Shown here piece by piece: positions 10,789 to 22,784 of a DNA stretch of 64,000 nt (positions are counted from its first letter, which is position 1; each line of letters starts with the position of its first letter). Under the pieces are notes generated by a model, which was given only the letters and a program-made list of their open reading frames with translations, was not told the DNA's origin and searched no databases. The stretch is taken from the NCBI GenBank assembly GCA_964030785.1, contig OZ034971.1, forward strand, positions 19,718,365 through 19,782,364, in the 5' to 3' direction. Source of the stretch: Siderastrea siderea. Lineage: Eukaryota > Cnidaria > Anthozoa > Scleractinia > Rhizangiidae. The translations under genes and the position numbers were made by a program.

Positions 10789-13700
10789 CTGTGGGAAAAT
10801 GATATGCGTCAGTTCCAAGGACAAAATTAAGCAGAGTCTTTTACTTGTTTCACAGCTATTTCAATTAACGTTGTCGGATGAAAGCTTAAGCCTACACGAC
10901 AAGACCGCAGGGTAATGTGGGGTTTTTATGCCTAAGTTCACCAAAATCAGCACTACCTTGCTTGCCGTACAATAGCAAAGTATATGGAAGGGTCTTTATA
11001 GTATAAAAATAAAAAAAGAATAAAAAAAACTGAAAGGATAACTTTCAGCTAGAGCTCTCGTTTAAAACGTAATTATTAACCCACTCATCCTTTTATGAAC
11101 TAGGTGCATGTGGAGCACGTGCATGGTATGTAAATTAGAAGTTGGAAAAACAGCAGCATGAAAAATATGGAACATGATTTTTCGCACTCCACTCCATAAC
11201 AAGTACTCACAACTGATAATTGAAAGCCGAATCATGATTGCTGTGACAATAACTGGACGGTGCCCATTTGTATTTGCACTAGGAAATTCTAACTTCCTGA
11301 CCAACTCAGCTGACAACTGTGAAACTGATTTGCAACTACTCACACTACCTTTCGGTCTTGTCGCGTAACCCTGAGTGAATTCATCAACCTTAAGGAGGCT
11401 CGAAACAGTTTTGTTGGGCTCGCGCAGACTGGGTTCCAATTTTCCCATGAGACTCAAAAATTAAAACAAACAAACAAACAAAAATGGCGTCGCGCTCTCG
11501 TCTGGATTTCATATTTTGCGCCGATCTTTTAAAAGCTGCGTGTAGATAAGGTTGAAAACGACTGGAACTTAGGTGACAATTCACTTGAATCATGTCCTCT
11601 CCAATGTTATCAACGCTATCGTCAACTCAGCCGCATATGAAGTGCAGTAAGCTTATATTCAGAGGCTGTGCAACTGAACTGTGCTAGAGAGGACGGTGAC
11701 CTCAAAACTCTCTCATCTCCAGTGAAATCGTATAAAGGCCCTAGAATAGTCGCCTTTTTACCATTAGTTTCTTTCACTGGCTGTTTTGACCACGGAAGCC
11801 TTTTCTACGTCCAGTTCGCAGGAAAAAAGTCTGGCACCGTTTCCGTGCCAGGGCAAATTTTTCGCGAACTCCGATTCGTATTTCTGAGAAAACATTCCCA
11901 ATTAGACAAAAAGACAAAAAAAAAAAAAAAAAAACAGGCACACACACACGTTTACGGTGTTGTTAGCAAAAACAATGTAGACTACAGTAAAAGGTTTTTA
12001 TTATCTTCACATCATGAAATAACAGGGCAAGAATTTAAAACTAAAAGAAAAAATTAGTGTAACAAAATTAAACTTGCAGTGAGCGAAAAAAAAACCTTGT
12101 GAAACAGACAGATTTTGACTCAATAAAGAGACTTAATCACGTCGAAATGTTGACAAACCAGCCGCTACAAAGAAAAAATTACAAACAATGAGGTGAAAGA
12201 TTCGCTTTCTATTTTGCTGAAGTGGTAGTTTCAATCTCAGTTTCACCGTAAATCTGTTTACTTGCGAAACAAAATTAAAAAGCGTACAAGAGAATTTCAA
12301 AACAATTCATCGCGCGCTATATTTTTATCAGCAGTCGGCTCGCTTAACACAAGTTAGTTTTTTCAAGTTAGTTTTCTGGGAAATACTCCACATTTCCGGA
12401 TAAAAGAAGTGCTCTCTTAATTGCTTAATTAAGTGATAGTGCGATAGTTTGGTGGTAATACGTTTTTTTTCCGTAATGCAATAAGAAAAACCGACTTGTA
12501 GAATAATTTCAAAACGTTACCGTGCGCTATCTTTGTAAATTCGTTTGGTACGAAATACTCCAAATGTTCGGATAAAAGAAATGGTTTCTATCTTGCCGAA
12601 CTGGTAATATTGATAGTTTGACTGTTATTGGTTTTTCCTGGGGCGAATACAATTCTTTAAACCTTCAAAGCGGTTCTTTTTAAATTGAGTTTTGATCAAT
12701 CAATCGAACAAGTTTCATCAACAGAGAATTCTTGACAACATTGACACTTATCAAAGATCATCAAAGGTAGTTTTGTCCTCGTTTCAATACATACCTCTAC
12801 ATAAGGGACTTCTTCAATGTATTGTTTTTATAGTCGGAAATGTTGTCTTTTTGTTGATTCTGTCCTTGTGCTCCTTTAAGACATATAATCCCGAAGTGGT
12901 GTCCATGTACGCGTTGCTCAATCCTGAACTCCGTTTGAAGGACAACCTTGCCTAATTGCAGTATTTTCGAAACTCCGTTGTTTTTAAGATTTTCAAGCAC
13001 ATTCCACTTTGGTAGAAGTACTTGCTCTCCATCGCATACGTTTCCAATCCTCGTTTAGGTTAAGAATCGTTGACATGTAAATAATTGTACAGTGGTATAA
13101 ACAGTAAGCTTAAGTCCACCAACGCGCTTTCGAAAACATGATATTTGTGAACGAACGCTGCGAACGTTTGCAAACATTTAGAGATAAGTTCAGTTTTCAC
13201 GGAGTTCAAATAGGCTCTTCAAGCAGACGATAAATCAAAACAAGTACAAAAAGCAGCCTGTCTTAGGAGGATTAAGACAATCTTTGTTCCCAAGGTGTAA
13301 AAGAAGCATTAGTCGCCATTCTGAGCGAAGTGCCGATGAATTCACTTGAGATAGAATCAATCTGCACGAGGAGGAAAACATTCCGCTATATTTGGTGCCA
13401 ATGATCCAATGATTTGAAAACAAACGATGTAATGTTCTTCGACAAGCACCGATCCACCCAAAACGTCACCTTTTCAAACGTAAAGAAAGTCATCAGGGCG
13501 AAAGAAATGCCCAACGAAATAAACCTGGAATAAACAGACTTGAAACCGCGTGCCGAGAGTGGCGTGACAATTTGTGCGCAAGCGCAATTGCCTATCTTGT
13601 CGTGTCGAAATTTTCAAAATTTTGTAACTTAGGAAGAACATAATTTCGCTTCCGCTCCGTAAATTTCTTTGATTTTTTGCATGTTAACTCTTATATGCCC

Positions 13701-14470
13701 AAAGAGTTTTTCAAGCGACATTAAAAAAATTCTGTCGTTAGGGAGAAAAGTTAAAGGTAAATTCGTAAAAAAAAGTGTTTTTTGCTGAACGTTTTCGACA
13801 GAATTTTCTTTAACTTAATCCTCAGGTAGCTTACTAGAATCAAAGGCCGTATGCAAAATTTAAAGAAATTTCACCGTCCAATTTTCCAATAAACTCAGGA
13901 TATCTCTATTTTATGGTCATACTTCGAAATCCAACTGCGTTGCCATGGCAACAAATTTCTTAAGGAATCTACAAAAAATTGACACTTTGATATTATCGTT
14001 ATTTTGTGGCAAAATTTGATCATGATTGGCCAACTCTAACCTAAATATTTTAACTTCCAAATATAATGCATCAAAAAAAAACAAGAACCCTTTCGAGCCA
14101 CCTTAACTAAAATAGCTGTATTTAACTAACATCATAACTAACACACTAGAACTTTGGATGATTTAACCTTTTACATTTCTAAATTTTCAGTAGCCTAAAA
14201 ATCACTTCAATCAGGTGTCCGTACTATGGACATCTCAATTTTATTACTAATTCATTTGCATTTTTTAAAATGCGAATGAATTAAGTTTAAATCCAACTCT
14301 GTGTGATGTTAGATTAAAATTGATGTCACTAGGGTTTGCTTACTTACTTTACTTACTTACTAATAACTACGAGATAATATCGGCAAGCAATGATCAAAGT
14401 TCTTACTTATTATCACCCTTGAAGAGGGGTGGCGGTGGGGGTGGGGTATTCCCATATTTAAGCTATGTAG

Positions 14471-14503
<33 letters not shown>

Positions 14504-14851
14504 CCATTTTAAGTCTGGGATAGCGTATTTTAAGTCTGTTCTAGAATAGGTAGAACAGAGTATCATTTATCGGAAGCTAAACCGTGGTACGACAAATTTA
14601 GTCTGGAGTACGAACTGATCCTCGGCGAGTCTGGAATAGGGTAGGAATTATTGCTGTCTAGTCCACAATAGGGTTGCAAAATTCATTTGTTCATAGTGCG
14701 GTATAGGGAAAGGGGTTTTCAGTGGCACACTGCAACCCAAAACTTTAGAAAGCACCTTGGGGTTCATGATGATATCAGTTACGCTTTTATTTGCAAGAAA
14801 TAGCTATTTATATCCCATTATGATGTTAGCCTTGGATGTATTTGCCTTTAT
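10789..14851. other. Long intron, no exon recognised
   Basis: AT-rich sequence with no family-like ORF. Notable only for an A tract near 11,919-11,934 and TTAC-type simple sequence near 14,338-14,362 followed by degenerate repeats containing words like TTTAAGTCTGGAATAGGG (about 14,500-14,700). A few frames over 100 codons (for example near 11,062-11,457 and 11,668-12,057) have no protein features. Confidence 0.4.
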
Positions 14852-15050
14852 TTAAAGTGCCACTGAGACGAAAATTCATAGGTTTATTTCCGCCAAATTC
14901 TGTCGCAGAATATCGCGTTTTGCTCATATTTCCCCAGAAAACTGAACAACAAACCTTCCATCCTAATATTTTTTAGCTCCAAAGTCGCGTAAAATGTGTC
15001 CGCCATTACTGAAAACGTGTTCCTGGGTGATTGCGCAATTTAATAGCTTG

Positions 15051-15099
15051 TGACGTCAGAGGCTCACCTCAGTCGCGTTTCCTTGTGTTTTGACTGAAG
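15051..15099 (+). promoter_or_regulatory. Consensus CRE (TGACGTCA) upstream of the 15.1-kb ORF
   Basis: A perfect palindromic cAMP-response-element sequence, TGACGTCA at 15,051-15,058, sits about 42 bases before the ATG at 15,100 and is repeated in inverted orientation at the other element end (17,522-17,529). The sequence is certain; promoter function is inference. Confidence 0.4.
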
Positions 15100-15222
15100 A
15101 TGTCTACCGTCGACTGCGAAACCTCCGAAGAGTATTTCTACGATTCGGAACAGTCTTTAACTTCCGAAGCCTCTGAGGATTCGTTTCATTCGGCAAATGA
15201 AGAATTTTTCTTACCGTACGAT
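15100..15222 (+). CDS. Acidic first exon inside the TTAA element (possibly of a P2X7-like/TE protein)
   Basis: ATG at 15,100 opens a 41-codon stretch starting MSTVDCETSEEYFYDSEQ and ending NEEFFLPYD, followed immediately by a good donor (GTAAGA at 15,223). It is strongly Asp/Glu/Ser rich with no basic residues except His, like the disordered acidic starts of cnidarian proteins that go on to a P2X7 intracellular-type zinc-binding domain. That link is a recollection, not a search. No downstream exon was identified: the rest of the element holds unrelated repeats, so this is either a promoter-plus-first-exon remnant or a captured exon. If unspliced, the frame ends in TAA at 15,261. Confidence 0.4.
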
Positions 15223-15565
15223 GTAAGAACTGATGTGAGGTTTCAACTAATAATCTTGTAAACAAACGGTTTGTTGACAATATTATTTGAGTTATTCGGC
15301 GGGAGTTCAAAACAAGCGAAAAATGCTTAGAAAATGATTGTAGTTCAGGCCCCAGTTGCTCAAAAAGTGGATAACTCTTTTTCAACGGATAAGTCACTGT
15401 CCGGTGGATAAAATTTATCGCTTCATCTCGGTTGTTCAAAGCTTGGATAGCGCTCACCAGCCAGCTGTTCAGCTGCTATACAGCAGTATACAGCGATCAT
15501 AAAGTTGTCCATTCCAAGGTAGGTTGTGTAACTCTTATCCACTGTAAACCTGTGGCAAAATAGAC

Positions 15566-15961
15566 ATGGCTATCCGAAGAATTGATCTTTTAAGCTGTGG
15601 AAATTTAGACAAAACACCTATGAAAACTTTAGACTTTGATGCTCGCGAATTCTCAACCTTGGGTCGATCGATGTTGGTGTGGGAGAAAATAAAAGAAGCG
15701 ATACCTTGTTGCCGTTGTTTATGTTCATTATATATTATAAAAAAAGCATTGAGACTTTTGGCCATTCTTGGCATAGTCTGGGAATCTTTCTTGAAAAACC
15801 GTTATTGTTGTAGTCAGCTGCCAGGCAGCTTATCGTGTCTATCAGCTATCATACGTAGTACAGTGGTCACTCAACACATTGAAACACAAGTGCTTGGCGC
15901 TGCTAAATATTTTAAACAGTTTTTAGAGAATTCTTTTTCTGAGCCGAAAGAAGTGAAATAA
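15566..15961 (+). other. Unrecognised 131-codon ORF inside the TTAA element
   Basis: The frame from ATG 15,566 to TAA is the longest in the element and has a cysteine cluster (CCRCLC) and a hydrophobic stretch, but I see no transposase signature or clear splice sites. It begins inside a repeat-like region around 15,345-15,560. I list it because it could be part of the element's own gene; a chance ORF is equally likely. Confidence 0.2.
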
Positions 15962-16439
15962 ATCAAAACCTTTTTTTTTTTCAAGAACTGGAGGCCTTGT
16001 GTGACCGGAATCTAAATATTAGTAGTGAAAATTAAAAGCGCACAATGAAAATTTTCCGCTGCTCAACAACATGCGGACCGCCGAGGAAACGAAGCTTTCG
16101 CTTGCCTCATTCGCTGCGAAAAATAATAACTTGATATTTAATCATTTTTCTTAGTGGTTCATTTACTAAGATTGCTATGACAGGTAAAAGAAATAACATT
16201 GTTAAACCCTTAGGCAAATAGTGGCGTGTGATATTTGACCCATATTTTTTCCCAACTTCAATTTCCAAGCACCGACGATCCGATCTATTAAAGCCTTTAT
16301 CTCGAACAACAGCAACAACGTTTTATTTGCATTCCCAATTACAAATGCCATTGCACATAGAAAAGAGAAAGAAAAAATGTTGCAAAATCGATTAATTTAC
16401 AATTTTTGTGTCTATTGATCCATTTCTTAATGCAAAAGC

Positions 16440-16840
16440 TTCGTAAATGAAGTAACCTAATTTTTAACAAGTGAAAGCGTCAATGCTATTTAAGAGAAAT
16501 ACAATTTTAAGAATCGAAATCGGAATATTTACTAATAATATCGTCCATTAAAGATTTTCTAATTGGATCATATCTATTGCAAGATAAGAGGAAGTGTACT
16601 TCGTTTTCAACTTCATTTGAGCTGCAGCATTGACAAATTCTCAGATGCTCAGGGACTTTAGGGGTGGAATGTCTTCCATTTTCAATTCTTATAGGTTGTA
16701 ATAATACCTAACCTAAGTTTTGCTACTGCCCGAACAATAATGTCAATCGACTGTTCACTGACAGGGAATAAAGAGAGAAAAGTTTCTCCACATTCAGGAT
16801 GGTATGTTATAAAATAAATTTCCATGCTTCTAAGCGATTA
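16440..16840 (-). pseudogene. Non-LTR retrotransposon (LINE) ORF2 C-terminal relic
   Basis: Minus-strand translation around 16,700-16,500 gives RIENGRHSTPKVPEHLRICQ followed by CCSSNEVENEVHFLLSCNRY and DPIRKSLMDDII. The C-x-C-C ... H-F-L-L-x-C arrangement is the zinc-knuckle-like end that follows the reverse transcriptase in many LINE ORF2 proteins. Only this 3' end is present, as expected of a 5'-truncated copy. It lies within the TTAA element, in opposite orientation to the ORF at 15,100. Confidence 0.65.
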
Positions 16841-18136
16841 CTGCTCTGAAATTAACACACCCGGAATTAAAAAAAGGAAAAGATAAGCAGTACAAACTAT
16901 ATCAGCTTAATCAAGGCGGTCAGGATTGCATTCGCTGAGGATCTTCGCGCTAGCATACGGCAGAACTGAAAGGGTTTTCCTCGACGATAATAATTTTCAA
17001 AATTCGTTAAAAGAAAATCAGTTTTGCACAATGGTGGATGCGTTGAAAAAGAAACAAACTATCACTTCAACTGCGTTATAAGATTAGGTAAATTACCTTT
17101 CGTCTTGTTCGTGCAGATAATGTTTTTTTTCCGGTTCTTTTTTCCATATAGTTGGAATGGGCAATGGAATGATCGACCTCTGGGATCTTGCGACATGAAC
17201 AGCCCTCTGAAAAAACTCGTCCGTGAAATGATCAAAATGCCTCTCGGGTTGAAATTCGCACTGTGTGTGAGTGCGAACATTGTCCTTTTTTCTATTGCGG
17301 GTCCGTTCGCAGGGCTTCAATGAAGCAAAATACCAGCTCGGTGGTTGGATTCAGTTATTGTTGTAGCATTGTACAACACAAGCCCTACCTGTCGTTACTG
17401 CCGCAGCAAGGAAGATTTCAAAGTCGAGCAACAAACACTTGGCAAGAAATCTTTCCTCGAGGACAATCTACTTTCCCGTGGCAAGTAACCATGTGAAGGC
17501 ACTAGGTTTGAGGTGAGCCTCTGACGTCACTTCCGCTCATTCGCAAGCCAGCTTCCGGAACAAGGGCCAGTGATGGCGCCGCAAAATCTCGACAAAAACC
17601 GTCTGAAAAAAGCGACTTCTAGTCGTCGTAATAAGTTGAAATTTGGCATGGTAACTAAGAACCACAAACTATGTTCAAAAATGTAAAAATATGGAATACC
17701 AAAATTCTGGTCCCAGTGGCACTTTAAAGCCAATAATCATAGGCTTGCAAGTTTTTCTGCAGTGTCCATTTTTAAGAAGCTTATAAACTTACTTCTATTT
17801 TCCAACAATTGCTTTTTCTCAGTATAATCAAGTGAAGTATGAGAGGGGCCATGTACGACTCACAGAAACGATCTATCAGAGAACACGGCCTACAATGACA
17901 TTCTGACGTGGCAAACAGTGTGGCAAATGAACTTAAAAAGACTATTAATTTAAAAAAAAAAGTGAACAAGTTCAAATTGACTTCTCCAGGGTGGCGGCGT
18001 GCCTGCAAATCCCGCCCCTGCCCTTCCAAATATAAAAAAAAAACTCGGGCTTAACATGCGAAAAACATCTTTAAGGTACGTAATGCGAGGAGGGAGAAAT
18101 TAAACTTGACTTGTTACTGTGTTGACACAACAAGAA

Positions 18137-18192
18137 AATGAATGAATGAATGAATGAATGAATGAATGAATGAATGAATGAATGAATGAATG
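18137..18192 (+). repeat. (AATG)n microsatellite
   Basis: About 14 uninterrupted AATG units. The HSFIHSFI-type frames on the other strand are translations of this repeat and not genes. Confidence 0.95.
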
Positions 18193-18568
18193 GTGGCGTA
18201 TCTGCAGCTCGATAAGTAGTGAAAATAAAGACAAGATTGTGTTCTCTCTTCTAATGTTCTCGTAATTGAATTGCAAAGAACAACCATAGTCATCCCGAAT
18301 CGCAACCAAAAACATGTTCCCGCAATGTATGAAAAATTGCCATTACGCAAAATAAAACTTCTGTATCCTGCAAAAATTGCATGCTTCAGGTTCACCCTTC
18401 TGAGATTGTTTTGTTCAATTTTTCAATTGTTTGTTTGTTTCTGTTTTTCATAAAGGTTGGTAATCGCACAGTTCCTGCAGCTGATCCACACACTTCACAC
18501 TAGCCTAAATGTGCAGCAGCCTAGCCAGGCTGCCTCCTTATTTAATTGGAATAAGCTGATTTCGTTAC

Positions 18569-18724
18569 CTTTTGGTGTAAACACAGTGATCGCATCTTTT
18601 GAAAGGGTCGGAACATTCGTGTTACAGTTGCTACTATTGCAGCACTTGATTTCACACTGCAGTAAGGTCCATTTTTCAGCCGATTTCAAAAAGCCACCAA
18701 GAGCAAAACACGCTGCTTTTTTAT
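18569..18724 (-). CDS. Ly6/uPAR-like proximal domain, C-terminal half exon
   Basis: Minus-strand exon from a TGTCTCAG acceptor to a GTAACG donor, 156 nt, phase 1 at both ends, open. It encodes DKKAACFALGGFLKS, a Trp, LQCEIKCCNSSNCNT, and then a 15-residue extension (PTLSKDAITVFTPKG) not present in the 10-kb homologue. The CCxxxxCN ending identifies the Ly6/uPAR family. The extension could be a linker to the next domain in a two-domain, uPAR-like protein whose second domain is coded by the 10-kb exons, since phases match throughout. The partner exon upstream at 19,376-19,564 has a stop, so this domain may no longer be made. Confidence 0.7.
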
Positions 18725-19375
18725 CTGAGACAAAGAAATGAAACAACAGTGGATTTGTTGTTTTAATTATAAATATGTGCAAATACTTCAAACTAGTTAG
18801 GTTATTACAAAATACAGAAGAGCCATGAGAACGGACTTAGCAGTAATGTCGTAATGTTTTAATAGAGATGTACATACCCTAGCAATCGCGAATGATCTTA
18901 AGGATAAACGTGAACCGGTTTAAAAAATGTTAAAATATGAGAAACGTCTGTGTAGAATTTTACTTTCAGTTTCGTAGATACAGGTGAGGTCCCCAGGTAA
19001 AATTCCTCTCGTTTATTGGTGAAAGATATATCACATTTCACTTTGCAAAACGAGCAAATAATTATAGTAATGGTATATAGTAATTATCGAATTGTCCTTT
19101 ATTTAAACTTCCAACTTTAACTTTCTTATCGAGGAAGGCTAATATCACCCACCCACCTTTTTTTCGAAGTTGTTTCGACTTTTTTGCTTGGCATTTATAT
19201 GTGGTAAATAAAACGATGATTATGATTAAATCAAACAACACCAAAGTACTTGAAAAATTGATATAACTAACTTTGGTTTGGATGATCAAACGCCAGTCAG
19301 AGCCTCGTCCACATGTTGAAATGTTAGAGCAAACCTATCTGTCCTAAAAAACATAAATGATAATTTTTTACTTGC

Positions 19376-19564
19376 CTGCACAGTCAATACATCCTCTAAG
19401 AAAGCCTTCCTGGACATTTCCTTTGTCATCCCGATATTTACCAATGGCAGAGGTGCAATGTATTGTACCAAAGGAGTCTTTATCTGTGGCACACGTTATG
19501 TTCTTCTGGTTCGCGGAGCAAATGGTTGCATTTCGCTAAAAGCAGGAATTGCACTGCTCTACAC
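19376..19564 (-). pseudogene. Ly6/uPAR-like proximal domain, N-terminal half exon with in-frame stop
   Basis: Minus-strand exon of 189 nt, phase 1 to 1, between a CTGCAG acceptor and a GC donor (GCAAGT). It begins GVEQCNSCF, then TAG, then continues RNATICSANQKNITCATD and later IGKYRDDKGN and FLRGCIDCAG, all aligning with the intact exon at 10,597-10,788 with the same cysteine spacing. The TAG replaces the residue two after the second cysteine, so the frame is otherwise preserved. It would stop translation only some ten residues into the mature protein. Explanations: recent pseudogenisation, a sequence error, or an exon skipped in transcripts. Confidence 0.75.
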
Positions 19565-19571
19565 CTGCAGC

Positions 19572-19620
19572 TGACACATTAAATAATAATAATGAATAAT
19601 GATGATGATGATGATGATAA
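19572..19620 (+). repeat. AT-rich/(GAT)n simple repeat
   Basis: AAT units run into about seven GAT units just beyond the acceptor side of the 19.4-kb exon. Confidence 0.8.
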
Positions 19621-19761
19621 AGTTAATGACACTATAGGTACCCGTCATCAACAGAGTGCTTTATAATACAGATTTATCGATTCATTAAAAAGCCAAACTG
19701 AATTAATTAAGTCAGAAAGCATTTGATTAGTTTTTGTTGTCATTTCAAGACATTTAATATA

Positions 19762-19940
19762 AACTAATTGCGATTTTGAGACGACAATTCTGCATTATAA
19801 TGACGGCTAGTTGGAAGAAAAATATATTCCGTATTGGGCCAATACGGAGAATATATTTTCTTCAAGAGAGTCCTCTCTTGATTTTCTTCCAACGCCGTCA
19901 ATATAATGCAGAATTGCCGTCTCAAAATCGAATTAGTTTT
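19762..19940. mobile_element. Palindromic MITE with GATTTTGAGACG ends
   Basis: Left arm (GCGATTTTGAGACGACAATT, CTGCATTATAATGACGG, TTGGAAGAAAA) and right arm are complements around a tight centre, CCGTATTGGGCCAATACGG (19,828-19,846). The right arm carries about 20 extra bases near 19,865-19,880. A further partial copy of the end sequence (GACGTCTCAAAAACAATCG) near 20,525 suggests the original element may extend to about 20,550. No coding. Confidence 0.75.
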
Positions 19941-20549
19941 GTATCACGATTCAATCGTTTTTCGGGCAAAACAAACGCAAAACTGAGAATTCCCTGCACG
20001 GATTGGAAGATAAATTCGTACAACCTCTCAATCACGAATGTTTGTACGCGCCATCGAATCCTTGTTTTGTAGAAAAATTATCAAAATATGGACTTTTCTC
20101 ACCATAAATCGCTGCTTCACACAAATAAACTCAAAGTAGCATCTTTATGTAGTTTTGTTAGGTTCCAGAAGTCGACAAAATAGGTAAAACAACGCAAACT
20201 CGACGACCATTTCGTTCAAAACTTTTTTCAAAAACATGATTGCGTGATTAGCACGCGCACAACAACACCTCGACAAAAACAAACTGTTAAAAACAAAGGA
20301 AAACAAGTTTTCATTCTCGTCTTACCTTGTCTTTTCGATAACATGGACTTTAAAGTTAAATATCGCTTTCCTTTATCTTTCAAACGGCAAAGTAATTTAC
20401 ATTTCTGCCGCTTTTGACGAGAAACTTTGAATTTCTATTTTGAATGGAAGGAGCCCAACAAAAACGGCGCGAAATTTTCAACCAATCACTGGCACGCTTT
20501 AAGACGTCCATACGTAGTTATATTGACGTCTCAAAAACAATCGAAATAA

Positions 20550-21488
20550 ACTGAGAATCGTGATACTCTGAAATATATCGTTAGTCGTCACTATTCCTTA
20601 GGCAGTGGAGAAATCGTTTGATCATTTTAAGTGTCAACTTGACTCGTAAAACAGGCCAGTTTTTGAATCCAATATATCATTTTATGATATGAATGTTGCG
20701 AATATACCTTGTCACCTGAACTTCGATTACAAAAAATGCTCCCGGTAAGTTTAAGAGAGGTAGGGGAAACACATATCCGCCACTGGCCGCCATATTGAAG
20801 GGGATACACATTCCATCACTATAGTGATATGTGTGCGGGGATACACGTATCACCGTCACTAGTACGGTTCGTACCGTCTGTTGCATCTAAACGTAGCATA
20901 GCCATATCGCGAAAAAAATAGCATAATTCTGTTATTAAATGTACGCACGTTTTGTCATCAAATATTCGAAGTTTGACGGGCCGTTAAATGACTAATGTGT
21001 CGCTCAATGTAAGTCGCTTGGTGCGACGTGTGGTTAAAACTGTGCTTAACCGTTGTTAAGTTACAATAAATCTCGTTAGTGTAGCTTTCAAGTCTCCAAA
21101 GACGAAATACTAAAACTTCGATGCGTTGTTCGCATTATTATTATGTTAATTTACTGGAAGACCAAGTCAAACAATTGGATATTTATTAACTAGGATTTAG
21201 TCACAGCGACCAACTAACCGTAAAGCTACTTGTCAAACAATGTGACCACAGATACGTAACGATTATTACAATTTTCCCTGCACATGTACTGTTTGTATTT
21301 ATAGGACTGCCACAAATTTATTAGTACTTTGCACTGTTAAAAATTATCAACTGCAAATAAATTTTTGATTATTTTCAATTATTTGCCGTCATAAGTCATA
21401 AGATTCATGGGTTGTTGATATCATATTCAGTAATCTTCAAGTTCATGCAAAGATTTTTACTAGTAGCGTGTATAAATAGATAACTCAC
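20550..21488. other. Intron 1 of the Ly6-like gene, nothing recognised
   Basis: No supported exon or complete element was seen between the MITE region and the signal exon. Short ORFs near 20,630-20,890 lack family features. Confidence 0.4.
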
Positions 21489-21534
21489 CAACTGTGCCTC
21501 CAAAGAGCAAGATGATCACCAGTAACACCTTCAT
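21489..21534 (-). CDS. Signal-peptide exon of the Ly6/uPAR-like gene
   Basis: Minus-strand ATG at 21,534 encodes MKVLLVIILLFGGTV plus the first base of a glycine codon, followed at once by a consensus donor (GTGAGT). Forty-six nucleotides with a basic residue after Met, a hydrophobic core and small residues before the junction make a classic signal sequence. The phase-1 end fits every downstream Ly6 exon. A paralogous exon of identical length and phase lies on the plus strand at 62,077-62,122. Joined to the 19.4-kb exon the protein hits a stop early; joined directly to 10,788 it stays open through the GPI exon. Confidence 0.75.
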
Positions 21535-21737
21535 GTTTTAAACCCACGAAAAGTAGCAACTGACAAAAAAGGTGATCAAGTTTTACTTGTTTGCAATTGA
21601 TTGTTTGCTCGTTTTTTAATATCCTTTTTTTAGAGGGCGAATTGTTTTGCAAGTGTTTGTGATCCTTCACTGAACTTGCAAGACGTGCGTAGCTCAGCAG
21701 AACTATTCAAATAACCTCAAACCTGTAAAGTATGTAT

Positions 21738-21796
21738 ACTGTGATGATGGTGATGATGATAATGATGATGATAATGATGTTGATGATGATGATGTT
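21738..21796 (+). repeat. (GAT)n microsatellite
   Basis: Imperfect GATGATGAT run with ATG/GTG variants. Confidence 0.9.
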
Positions 21797-22784
21797 AAAT
21801 AGATCGAAACATCCAACACACCAAGACATTTTTATACTTTATATTCGCAGACCCCCGATCAATAAAATGTTAAGGATACGAGCAAAACCGCCAGTCTTTA
21901 AGAGCCATTTTCTGAGGATATCGAGAATAGAAAGCCACTCACGAAAAATCGACTTTTTTAATTTTCCAAAACATCCCTTTGGGTAAGCTAATTCAAGAAA
22001 AAATAATCAAAAGTTCCAACGAGTTATTTAACGGACGAAAATTTAAAAAGTTCGAAAAATGCATAAAATGGCGGTTTTAGGGTCTCTAAATGGGTCATAT
22101 TCTCACTCAACTTTAGGAAGCCGGTGAGAGCGTAAAAAAAGATTCTTTTAAGACCAAACAAACCACGAACATTATTTAACCTTTGTACTTCAAAACTATG
22201 TAATAACTGAGTCTTGTTATGTTAAAACAAAGCAGATTTTTAACGGCATTTCAACGAGACAGGAATCCACTCATTCAACTCAACCAAGATAACATCGAAA
22301 ACACTGTGATATGACGTATTATGCCGCTTACCTTGCCAACCGAAAAAGCAACAATACAATAGAAAAACATTCCAAACTGAAAACAAACGAATTTTCAGTT
22401 TCCTGATTGAACGAAGGTATTTTAAACTCATCGTGTAGAGGAATAAGCGGAAAGACAGATGACCTCTACACTGACTCGCATGTGTCACACCACACTGACA
22501 GAGAGAGTCACGTATTCGATTTCTGTCATGTGATTTGAGATATAAATACAGGAATAAAAACTTGGTGGGAAATCAAAAGAAAAAAAATTGCAACAGATAG
22601 CCAGTACTTTTAGTTGTTGGATTACATGTTATCCTCCACAAAGGAGTTTCTACGGTCACGACTCTTTCTATAAAGTGCGGTAAATTCGCAACGTGTATGT
22701 GCTGTAAACCGCTAATTTAATTACAGCTCATGAAATAAAATAAATATTGCAGTAAGTTACTTTCAGAGTGTGTTGTACTGATAT

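Larger units (their letters stand above)
14856..17723 (+). mobile_element. TTAA-flanked DNA transposon with ~215-bp inverted ends, carrying an exon-like ORF
   Basis: The ends are inverted: AGTGCCACTGAGACGAAAAT on the left at 14,856 and, inward from 17,723 on the other strand, AGTGCCACTGGGACCAGAAT. Both ends abut TTAA (14,852-14,855 and 17,724-17,727), the target duplication of piggyBac and Kolobok-type elements. Inversion reappears about 195 bp in: TGACGTCAGAGGCTCACCT at 15,051-15,069 and its complement at 17,511-17,529. Inside are a short acidic first-exon-like ORF at 15,100, another repeat around 15,345-15,550, and a LINE fragment at 16,440-16,840. No transposase was recognised, so it may be non-autonomous. 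Confidence 0.8.

Noticed and set aside
18100..18395. ORFs rich in HSFIHSFI
   Set aside because: Translation of the AATG microsatellite.
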